A stretch of DNA of 64,000 nt, taken from NCBI GenBank assembly GCA_965644315.1, contig CBFFRQ010000019.1, forward strand, positions 372,001-436,000. The letters are read 5' to 3'. Shown here one piece after another: positions 55,480 to 64,000 of the stretch. A model generated the notes under the pieces. That model was not told the origin of the DNA, ran no database searches, and worked only from the letters and a program-made list of their open reading frames with translations. The position numbers and the translations under genes were made by a program. How positions within the stretch are numbered: position 1 is the first letter of the stretch; every line of letters begins with the position of its first letter. This stretch comes from Caecitellus pseudoparvulus (Eukaryota > Bigyra: Bicosoecida).

Positions 55480-55812
55480 TGGGTGAGAATTCGGCTTGGA
55501 AGAGGAAACCGGGCGAACAAATGGCGGAAGTTATGAGAAAGCTTGAGGTTGGCCATGAATTGCGTGAAATTTTTGAGCCAGCGCTTATTCTGAAAGAGGT
55601 AGACGGCCTTGGGTGATTGGCCGTTTTCTTTCGGTGCCCGTAACGCCAACGGCCAACGGCACCATCAAACAAAAAACTCAAATTTGAAGTATTTGAATTT
55701 TGGCGAAGCCCCCCCGCCGGGTCTTGTTGCGCAAAACCTCCAAGAACGCAAAATTGCTCTAAGAATGTTGAGCATAGTGCTAGACCTTATATCAGTTTGT
55801 CCTACATTTGCC

Positions 55813-55838
55813 CTTATTGCAGGGTTTCACGAGACCTA
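55813..55838 (-). repeat. Right terminal inverted repeat of the transposon
   Basis: The reverse complement of this segment begins TAGGTCTCGTGAAACC, as the left end does. It ends 129 bp before the homeobox ATG. Confidence 0.85.
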
Positions 55839-55967
55839 CCTACCCTACCGACAGCAGCGCGCTACAAGGCGGCCCCGCGCACACGTCACGCGCTCCCGCC
55901 CCTACACGCCCACCCCCGCACCGCCACGAGCAGAGGGCAGGCAGGGGGAGCTCTTCTGCGTCACAGC

Positions 55968-57560
55968 ATGGACCCCAGCTGGTCCCGCTTGCTCTTGCCG
56001 GCTGCAGTGCCGGCGCCACGCGCAGTGTTTGAAGGTGCTGCTGCAAGGCACGCCGCCGCTGCGCCAACCAAAAGCCAAAATGGCCAGGCGCCCGTGGCGG
56101 GCCACGGAGCGGGCGCAAACTTGCCACACGGCGCCATGACCATGCAATGTGGGTACTTGACACCCAACCTGCCTGACAGCAGCGGCCGTGCTGTGGGCTG
56201 GCCAGGTGACCACCTCGCAATGCCGCCGGCCAGTGCGCGAGGAGTTGGTCAGTGGTCAGCTTCCCGCGGCACGCACGACGCAACGCAGCCGCGGCATGGG
56301 CACACCATGGGAGGTCCTGGCAGGGGCCACCTTGTGGTGCCTGCTTCGGGGGGCGTGCCTGTTGCGCCAGCGCTCGGTGCGCCTCAGCGTGCTGCTGCTT
56401 CCACCGCTGCAGCAAGTCTGTCACTTGGACAGCCCGCAGGGGGGCAGCGCGCCACCACCACATCGGGCACCACCGGCGCGCCGGCGCAGGGTGGCAAGGC
56501 AGGCAAGCGCAGGGTGCTACAGCGTGGCAAGCACACCTTGCAGCCTTTGACGCAAGCGCAAGTGGACTCTGTCATCACGCCCGAGCTGCGGAGGCTGGCA
56601 GAGGGACTGTCCGTGTCAGGGCGTTCCCGCCTGCCCCTGCAGGCAGTGCAGCTGTTGCGGGCGTGGCTTTTGATGAATGATGCCTTCCCGTACCCTGATG
56701 GACTCAGCAAGCGGGCTCTGGCGGCGGCAACAGGTGCGTGCAGAGCTGCTGCCGGCGTTTTCTGACATGGCCTGACGTGCCACGCGTGCTGCATCTTGGC
56801 CACTCACACCATCACTCCCGCCCTCCGCACAGGCCTGCGCTCGGACCAAGTGACGACATGGTTTGCGAACCAACGCAAACGGCACTGGTTCCCCGACAAG
56901 CGCAAGCGGCTCATCCAGGGCGGCGCCAGGGGCAGTGACATGTCCACCGCGCCTTCGAAGGCGCCAGGCAGCAGCGCTGCAAATTCTCCTTCGCTGGCCG
57001 ACGAGGCGTGTGCAGCCGACGACGGCGCGCGGGACCGCTCCAATCGACGCCTGAATGTGGACAGGCGCCGATTTGGCACGCGTATTCGTGGGTTCCATAC
57101 AAAGGGCGGCTTCTCGCGCTATGATGTGCACAGCGAAGGAGGGGAGCGTGCGAAACGCCGGCGCAGCGGCAGGGCATACCTCGGCACTGCCGCCCAGCCC
57201 GCCTCAGAAGCCACCTGCTCGCCAACGCCCGACCAGGCGCACGGCATTGCCAAGGAGGGGCGGCGTGATCTCGCCATCGGCAGCCCTGCGCTGGTGTGGG
57301 GAGGGCAATGTCCGCATAGCCGTGACGTTCCGCCTCCAGAGCGAGCCCAACGCAGCGCGTCAGCGCTGTCCAGCGCCAGCGGCGTGTGGAGCGCATGTGG
57401 CTCAGGCTCAACGCCCACTTCATCCTCAACAAACCCCTCCCGATCTGGCGTGGGGCTTGGCTCCGCCCTTCAGTCGTCCACGTGGCACCTACAGGGCTGG
57501 CTACACACTTCCATGCCTCCGCAGCCGCCGCTGCTGCTGCCAGGCAGCACACAGCTGTGA
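55968..57560 (+). CDS. TALE-class homeobox transcription factor (2 exons)
   Basis: Exon 1 (55968-56733) and exon 2 (56833-57560) join across a 99-bp GT-AG intron, phase 1, giving 497 residues. The join falls inside the homeodomain: LPLQAVQLLRAWLLMNDAFP, PYPDGLSKRALAAATG, then LRSDQVTTWFANQRKRHW. The three-residue extension before helix 2 (PYP) and the WFANQRKR recognition helix identify the TALE class (KNOX/BELL/MEIS/PBX type). TALE proteins control life-cycle switches in algae; the role here is inference. The frame is open upstream to 55797 but that runs into the transposon end, so 55968 is chosen. Both flanks are low-complexity. Confidence 0.85.
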
Positions 57561-58777
57561 GCTGGCTCGTGATTCATAATTCCGGCCTGTCTAGCAAGGA
57601 TAAGCAGGCCTTGGGCACCGCTGCCCGCGCCTGTGCACCTCAGCCTCGGCGCTTGCTGCCATGCCATTCACCTGGCCCGTGTAGCGGAAGACAGCCCGCA
57701 AACATCAGTTCGCCGTCGATGGCACTCTGCCCCGCGCCCAATGACCAAGTATTCCACCCACCCTCTCAACTTGTACCGTACTTCATTCCGCGGCCTTGGC
57801 TGCATGCGTTCATGCCCCTGGATGGGCGTGCTTGCAGCATGCGCCGGCGCGGTGCATGGGCGCTGCAGGGCTGCAGCACACCGCGCCGCGCCGGCGCACC
57901 TACCGCCCTGGCCGCCCCGCCCCGCAACGCACGGACTTGCCTTGCCAATGTACATACCGTGACCCTTCACCCCCGTGCATTGGCACGCGCTCTGTGTGAC
58001 TTGGCCAGCGCAAACCGCCTGTCCTGTCGACCAACGCAGCCACCGCGCTCAAACCCTTCGAGTTGCTTGTGAGCGCGGGCCGAGGGCGAGCAAGTGCTTC
58101 GCAGGTGCTGACCCGGACCAGAGACTGTGCATTCTCGCATCACGCTGCAGCACTGCGCCATGGGCAGTTGTGTCCAGCACTAGCATCCTCCACTGCCATG
58201 CGCTGCGTCGCTGCAGTTCCAAACCCAACGTTGCCACGCAGAGCGGCAAAAAACGGGCGGCATGCTGGGTGGCGTACCAGGGCCTGTCCACTGGCAGCAC
58301 CCTCGTGATCAGGGTCTCCAAGCACGTAGCTGGCTCATCAATCACAAGGCACTGCCTGCTGCAGCGCAAGGCGCGAGCAAGGCGGAGTTTGTGCAGCGTT
58401 GGAAAACAGTGCTGAAACGCCGTCTAGCACACTGCCTGCCGTCCACACACGCACACGCTGCAGGCGACGGCGCAGCCACATGTCAAGGTAAACTTGAAGA
58501 AAACATGGCACGGGCGTGTTCTGGAACAGTGGGGGGCGCGGCCAGGGCCGCTGCCTCGGCGGCAACGCTGGGCTTGATGAGCCTGGGTGCGGAGACGAGG
58601 CTTCTCTCTGCCCGACTTCGAAACTGCGCTGCAGCGCGGAGGATCGCAAGCAGCCGCTTGGGCGCCGAGTCAATGCAAAAGAGGCCTCTTCTTGGCTTGG
58701 TTGCTGCTTTCTCAGCCCTCTGCGCCCAGCCTCAGCTGCAGAAGTGGCAGAAAACTGGCGCGCCTTCGCGCACTGGC
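57561..58777. other. Long intergenic stretch
   Basis: About 1.2 kb between the homeobox stop and the convergent pelota stop. Several long open frames overlap on both strands, none with recognisable domains or a plausible exon chain. Treated as non-coding or unrecognised. Confidence 0.35.
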
Positions 58778-60625
58778 TCAGCGCGCAGCGGAGCCGGCAC
58801 CCGCAGAGGCCGGCGCGGCGGTGCCAGCAGCCTTGTTGGCGCTCATCTCCAGAGACAAGCGTGCGTACAGCTCCTCCTCGTCGCTGGAGACGTCCTCATC
58901 CTCCGCCACCGCCGTGGCTAGGAGGGCATCTTCAGCCTCGGGAAGGGGAAATCGAAGGATGGCCGCCACGCCGCCCAGCTCGCCCAGCTGCTGCCCTGAT
59001 GCATGCTGTGTGGAAAACACGTGCACCTTGCCCCCTGCCGCCTGCGTGTCCTCGGACAGGCGGATGTTTGCGGCGCGCTGCGCGAGATCAGCTGCTCGAA
59101 ACTGGTCGTCGGCGATGAGCAGCGTCTCCACAGCGCCGCGCTCAACGGAGTACGCGACAAATCGGTGGCCATACATGGCCCGTTCGGCATCTGTGTGCAG
59201 CAACTCGAAGAAACGCTTCAGCGCCATCACCTGTGCAGTCGGGAGCGCGTTTCTGTGCAACTGCTCTCGGGGTCGCTTGCGGCAATGACCAGATGGAATG
59301 CTCTCGCTGCGCCCGCTGCACAGACGTACCTGCGCCGCTGCCTTGGTGTCCTGCAGCAATTTCGCAACGGAGGGCTCAGCCAAGGCCTCGCTGAGGGCTT
59401 GCGTGCCGCCGCCACTCGTGTGCACTTGCAGGAACTTGCTCTTGTTGTGGAGCAGCGCTGCCAAGCCCTGGCGAGCGGCCTCTTCGAAAATGTACCTGCG
59501 AGGCGAGCAGCGAGGGGCGTGCGCCGCGGCGCAGGGACGCCAAGCCAGCACAGTACAGTGCCTGCAACTGTCACCCTGCCTGCGCAGTGGCTCACGCACG
59601 CATGCACTTCTTCCCGCACAAAGCCCGGCGACGCCAGCAGCACCGCCTTGACCTTGTCGAAGTCCACATGCTGCAGCAGCGCCGCGATGATGCTGTCCAT
59701 GAACTTCTTCTGCGCCTTGTCGTGGCCAGAGCCGCCTGAGCGCCGCTTGGGGATGTTCACCTGCACGCCGGGAAGGAGGGGGCAGCGGCAGGTGCAGTGC
59801 CGGACACGCCAGGGCCAGACCAGGGCGGCGGCACACCCACATCGATTTGGGCCCGCACGATGCTCAGCTCGCCCTTCAGCAGCACCAGCGTCGCACTTCC
59901 AGACGACAGCAGCAGGGCTGCCAAATCGGCAGAGCCAGCCAGCTGCGTAAGGGCGTGTGGCGGCGGGGTGAGCGTGGGCGAGGCACGGTGATGGCGCGTG
60001 GCGCAACGCACGTCTGTGGCGGCTTTCAGGCGCTCCTTGGACACAGCATCCCACGTCGCCTTCTCCACGGTGAACTTGCGGTCCACAGCCAGCTCGATGG
60101 AGTGGTACGAGCCCATCTGGCGTGGCGGCGGGCAGAGAGAGGCATCAGTGCGAGCGGATGGGGGGGGTGGACAGGGGGGCAGGGGGGGCTCACCGGCACG
60201 AAGCGGTTCTGGCTGACACACGGCCCCTTGACACGCAGACTGCCGCCCTCCACGTCGTAGTCCATGCCCTCCACCTGGCAAGAGGGGGGGGGGTCAAGGG
60301 GTGTGCGGCAGGGGGGGGGGTGCCACACCACCTGAAGCATACCTGGATGGACAGCGTGATGGCCTTGCGCTCAGTGCTGGTGGAGCCAGAAGAAGACTCC
60401 CGCGTGATCTGCGCTTCGAGGCGTGTGTGGGTGTGTGAGGGGGGGTGCGAGGGGTGGGCGAGGGGGGGGCACGAGGGGACGCACCTTGCGGAATGTGCCG
60501 CCTGTGATGGTGTCTCCCACAGAAATGAGGTTGTACGCGTGCCACAGGTCCTCGTCCTCCTCTGCCAGCAGAGTGATGCTGCCAGAGACTCCACCTCCAG
60601 TGAGGTGTTTCTTCAGCACGCGCAT
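58778..60625 (-). CDS. PELO: Pelota/Dom34 ribosome-rescue factor (8 exons)
   Basis: Exons, from the start: 60485-60625, 60343-60408, 60194-60274, 60012-60116, 59841-59942, 59600-59760, 59330-59495, 58778-59230. They join in frame through GT-AG introns of 76, 68, 77, 69, 80, 104 and 99 bp to give 424 residues. Family landmarks run throughout: MRVLKKHL, EEDEDLWHAYNLISVGD, SLRVKG, MGSYHSIELAVDRKFT, ASPGFVREEVHAYIFEEA (restored by the sixth splice), HNKSKFLQVHTSGG, DTKAAAQV, GVAAILRFP. With Hbs1, pelota splits stalled ribosomes in the cytoplasm; it resembles eRF1 but lacks a GGQ motif, and none is seen. The acidic C-terminal tail (DEDVSSDEEE) is typical. Confidence 0.93.
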
Positions 60626-60865
60626 GGCGCTTGGGAAGGCTGCTGGCGAGAGGCGAGGCGGCGCCTGGTGTTGCTGCAGTGCAGTTTCCGCAGGCCAAGC
60701 GCACTGCGAGGTTCAGGGCTCTGAACGTGACCGCGACGGTTGCACAGAGCGGGGGTCGGCGAAGTGAAACACGGCGGGATGATGATCAAGCTGCATTGTG
60801 CAGTCATGGCTCACTTGCACACAGAACTCGTGCCGCTCGTCCATCGCCTCGCTCACTCTGCACCT

Positions 60866-63203
60866 TCACGCCCACGAAAACAGCTCCTCCGCACCCTCGT
60901 CCTCCCGGTCGGGCAGGCGGGCATACCTCTGCAACAACCCATACAACTTGCGCATGGCGGCCTTGGAGCGCCGCAGCTGCTCCTCCGCCCCCTCCAGCAA
61001 CGCGCCCCGCCCCGTGGCATACGCAGTCATGCGTTTGAGGGCGTTCTCCGTCTGTGACAGACGCTGGCGCAGGTGGGCTGCTTCCTCCACATTGGCCACG
61101 GCCACGGCTTCTGCTTCCCTTGCGCGCTCCTCAGCTGCCTGAGCAGCGGCCTGGGCCGCTTGCACGGACTGCTGCCCAGCTTGCTCTCGGCGCACGGCTG
61201 CAGCGTAGCGTTGCAGGAGCGTGCGCATTTGCTGCGCCGCTGCCCGCGAGAGGGCTGCAGGACTGAAGAGCTGTGGCACCTTCGCATCTTGCCCTGTGCG
61301 GCGCAGGTCGCGCATAAGTTGCAGGATGCCCGTTGGCGCGGGGTTTGCGTTGGGGTTTTCTGAGCCGGCGTTTCCTGCACCGCCCAACGCGGCCTGCACC
61401 CTTTCAGCCGGCACAGTGACGCTGGCCAGCGCATTGGTGCGCACATCCCCCGTGACAGTCGTGCCACGCACTCGGGACTTGGTCTTTTTCGGCTTGGCGC
61501 CGCCCCTTGCGGAGGAGGCGTGCTTGGCTGCTGCGCTGCCACGCCGTGCGGAGCGAGGCCTTCGCGCCGCAGTTGGTGACTTGCCGGCGCCCACTGCAGC
61601 GGGCGCTGCCGCTCGGCGTGAGCCGACACGTGCCTTCACGCGTTTCATCCGCGCAGTGTGGGAGGAAGCATCGGCAGCGCTGGGCGTGGGTGGAGGTGGG
61701 CCCAGCGCGCCGGGTGCTGCGGATTCCCGAGGCGGCGTGATGGCGTCTGGCGCAATGCGCAAGTACAGCTTCAGCAGGTCCCTGTACCCCACACCGCCGG
61801 CGTCCATGACTTGTTCCCGTTCAAGGCGTTTGATGCGGTCGAAACCCCGCCGCGCGCCCTGGTCTGCCGCCGCCTGCGTCGGGCTTGGGGAGAGCTTGTC
61901 CGCTGTGAAACGCGCGAAACGCAGCGCGTCTGCCCGCGAGAACCCCGCCAACTCCGCCTCCCCCTTCATGAGCGCCCGGGAAACGATGTCCCCCAGGTTT
62001 TGCGGCACAGTCCAGCTCTCAGGGCCCAGGTTCGCCTTCACGAACTCCCGAAAGGCTCGCCCGCTGGCGGTGACTTCCGCCTCGCCGCCCGTCAGCGTGT
62101 GATGCCCTGTGCGCTCCGCCAGCGCAGCCATACCGCGGGCATTCAGGACGCCCGAGTGAAATGCATCTCCCTGAGCGTGGATGGCCCGTGCAGCGGCCAG
62201 CGGGTACACCTCCGTCAGGGGCAGCAGAGAGGTTGCCGCCGCTTCAGCGTCCAGTGCGGCTGGATCGTCAGCTGACGTGCCCCGCCCCGCCGCCAGGCGA
62301 GCGATGGCGACTTTGGCAGCGGCAGCACCCGCATCCACCTGCCCTGCCCGCACCCCGCCCTCTCCCACCACGCCGAACCCCATCTCTCCAAACGCTGTCA
62401 GCACGTCCACGCCAGCCTGCAGAGCAGCTAACTCCGCTGGCTCGCTGGCCTCCTCTGAGCTGCCGTGGCGGCGGGGGGCGGCGGTGGGGCTGGCCACTCC
62501 CGCGTGCAAATTCCGCACTTGACTCCGCAGGTCCCCCACCGTGCGTTCCAGGAACCGGTTCTGCGCCGTCAACCCCGCTACCTGCCGCAGGAGGGAGGTG
62601 ACAGCGGCACCGGTGGGCCCACCCCCCGCATGGGCTGCGTCACCGTCTGCCGACTGCTCAAGGGAGTGCGTTGGGAGCTGCAGAGACCCCTCGGCGCCGC
62701 GTGTGGCGGACACATACGACCCCGAACCGGCGGGTGACTCGCGCAATGCCGCTGCGGTGATGGCTGACGCGTCCAGGGGCGCGCTGGCTGGGGACTGGTG
62801 GGCTGGTGAAGGGGGGATGAGACTGGCTGCCCACGCCTCATGTTGTGCTTGGGCTTGCTGATCTTGCCTGTGCCAGTCTGTGTGGGCGAAGGGGGGGGGG
62901 TGGCGAGGTGAGGCTTGCGCGGGCGTGTTCGATTTCCGCACCTTCGGCCATGGAGGCGGAGAGCGCGTCGCCCTGTGGCGCGTGCAGCATGCCCGCCTTG
63001 AACAGTGTGCTGTCTCGCAGGGCCTCTGTCATGGCGCGCCCGTCGCTCCTGCGCTCCGCTGCGGCGTGGGCCTGTGAGGCGGTCGCACGCGACGCGGCGT
63101 CACCCACGACACGCCGCGCAGGGCGTGAGGCGCCGCCTGGTGGCGACGAAAGGTCGCGCCGGGGGATGGTGCGCCCAATGGGCGAGCTGGGCATAGCTGC
63201 CAT
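60866..63203 (-). CDS. Coiled-coil protein with low-complexity centre (2 exons)
   Basis: Exon 1 (62942-63203, start MAAMPSSPIGRTIPRRDL) and exon 2 (60866-62877) join across a 64-bp GT-AG intron (62878-62941), giving ASMAEDWHRQDQQAQAQHEA and about 757 residues in total. Residues 180-220 contain a short coiled coil (LLRQVAGLTAQNRFLERTVG), the centre is Pro/Lys/Arg-rich, and the last 150 residues are a long coiled coil ending in KLYGLLQRYARLPDRE. An EF-hand-like or cytoskeletal role cannot be shown. An upstream exon is possible. Confidence 0.6.
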
Positions 63204-63673
63204 GCGGCGTGTGGCACCAGTGCGTGTGTGTGTGGGGGGGGGGGGGGCACTGCTGGCTGGGCCGGTGTACCAGTGGTGTGGCGGCTGGAGGGTGGGGGTG
63301 CTGGTGCCAAGCTGGCACGTGCAGTGCCCGTTGGAGCCTAGCGAGGGGGTGGATTGTGCGCTGCAAGCATGGAAGGGGGGCGTCTGCGGCGGACGGGGAG
63401 GGGTTTGAGGGGGGGAGACGGAGCACCGGCCACTGCAGGCGAGCCCACACCAGCACAACGCACAATTAAATGCCCAGACAGCCCACGTCTACCTTCACTT
63501 TCGCACTTCACCATGGCCACGGCACACTTGCACAGGCCCGCACCACTGCCAAGCCATCAGCACCGTGCACGGTGGGCGTGAACCAGGCCCTGCATCGCTC
63601 GCCTGAACCACGCGCTGGCCAGTCCCCGGCACCTGTACCGGCTGTTCTCCACACATTGCACCACCTCGCCAGC

Positions 63674-64000
63674 ATGAGCTACCGGTCGTGGCTGGAGCAG
63701 GGGCAGCAAGGCGTGCAAGTGCTGCAGGGTCAATTTCCGCCAGTCCACGCCAGTCCACGCCCTCCGCCTGCACCGCCCCTTCGCAGGTCTTCCTCTGGGG
63801 GGTGGGGCCAAGCACGAGTTCTGCCGTCTCACACCAGCTTCACTAGTGCCCCTGCAGTGCACGTTCCCATGGCGCAGCTGCGGACTGCAGGACCCGCAAC
63901 CGCCCACCCTGCCGCACCGCCCACGCCAGACTTCGCAGCAGCTGCCAATTCGAGTAAGTTTTTGACGCCTGGAATGAGGGATTTCCTCACCACTGTCCGC
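63674..64000 (+). CDS. Partial unrecognised host gene at the right edge
   Basis: An open frame from the ATG at 63674 (MSYRSWLEQGQQGVQVLQG) runs to the window end without a stop. It is Pro/Ala/Ser-rich and ends in FLTPGMRDFLTTVR. No domain visible; a downstream continuation is expected. Confidence 0.4.
   Translation, partial: MSYRSWLEQGQQGVQVLQGQFPPVHASPRPPPAPPLRRSSSGGWGQARVLPSHTSFTSAPAVHVPMAQLRTAGPATAHPAAPPTPDFAAAANSSKFLTPGMRDFLTTVR

Larger units (their letters stand above)
51427..55838. mobile_element. PIF/Harbinger-like DNA transposon, 4.4 kb
   Basis: Terminal inverted repeats of 26 bp with three mismatches (TAGGTCTCGTGAAACC then YTRCARTAAG) lie at 51427-51452 and 55813-55838. The 5-bp word CCTAC flanks both ends (51422-51426 and 55839-55843). 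If the outer TA is counted as target, a TA duplication is the alternative reading. Inside are two convergent genes, a DDE transposase and a second protein, the two-gene plan of PIF/Harbinger elements. The base composition is less GC-rich than the flanking host genes. Confidence 0.85.

Noticed and set aside
57386-58921. Overlapping plus-strand frames between the homeobox and pelota genes
   Set aside because: No domain, no conserved motif and no consistent exon chain; they partly cover the pelota gene, whose exons are well supported.
1-64000. CRISPR arrays, rRNA and tRNA genes
   Set aside because: I looked for regular spacer-repeat arrays, conserved rRNA segments and tRNA B-box patterns and saw none; small RNA genes could be missed by eye.

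Overview
The window joins two very different kinds of DNA. Positions 1 to about 32,840 are strongly AT-rich, with tightly packed, mostly minus-strand, intronless genes. From about 32,850 to 64,000 the DNA is GC-rich and carries eukaryotic genes with short GT-AG introns (64-166 bp in the 18 I could place). The simplest reading is an endogenous polinton-like virus / virophage-type element integrated in the nuclear genome of a GC-rich unicellular eukaryote (alga or heterotrophic protist). I cannot name the species. Endogenous mavirus-like elements in the GC-rich flagellate Cafeteria are a known parallel.

The viral part holds two related blocks in the same orientation. Block A (1 to about 19.9 kb) carries the 3' end of an rve-type integrase with a chromodomain, a PD-(D/E)XK nuclease-like gene, a degenerate P-loop protein, a D12-class adenine methyltransferase, a DUF5754-like protein, a fibre protein, major capsid protein, minor capsid (penton) protein, adenain/Ulp1-type maturation protease, packaging ATPase, a coiled-coil virion protein, a pVI-like amphipathic protein, a papain-fold plus nucleotidyltransferase protein, protein-primed-type PolB, a 26-residue repeat protein, a zinc finger, an SF3 helicase and a GIY-YIG nuclease. 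Block B (20.5-32.2 kb) repeats only the morphogenesis part, from the DUF5754-like protein to the papain/nucleotidyltransferase protein, as diverged homologues. It has no polymerase, helicase or integrase, and one of its genes has a frameshift.

Twelve block A genes have TCTA 10-17 nt before the start codon, like the published mavirus / giant-virus late promoter; block B keeps this at one gene. Both blocks have an inverted repeat at the 3' end of the coiled-coil gene. Both also have adenain-type cleavage sites ((M/I/L)xGx-G or (M/I/L)xGG-x) in the same minor virion proteins, one of them exactly between the papain-like and nucleotidyltransferase domains. Together these suggest an element transcribed by giant-virus machinery and matured in an adenovirus-like way.

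The host part, left to right: an unrecognised gene at the junction, a SWEET-like transporter, a CMGC kinase, a coiled-coil protein, a presequence protease (PreP), an RG-tailed protein, a large P-loop ATPase, two unrecognised genes, a 4.4-kb PIF/Harbinger-like DNA transposon with terminal inverted repeats, a TALE homeobox gene immediately downstream of that transposon, the ribosome-rescue factor pelota (8 exons), a coiled-coil protein, and a partial gene at the right edge. Host genes are densely packed, and several convergent pairs end within 2-135 bp of each other.
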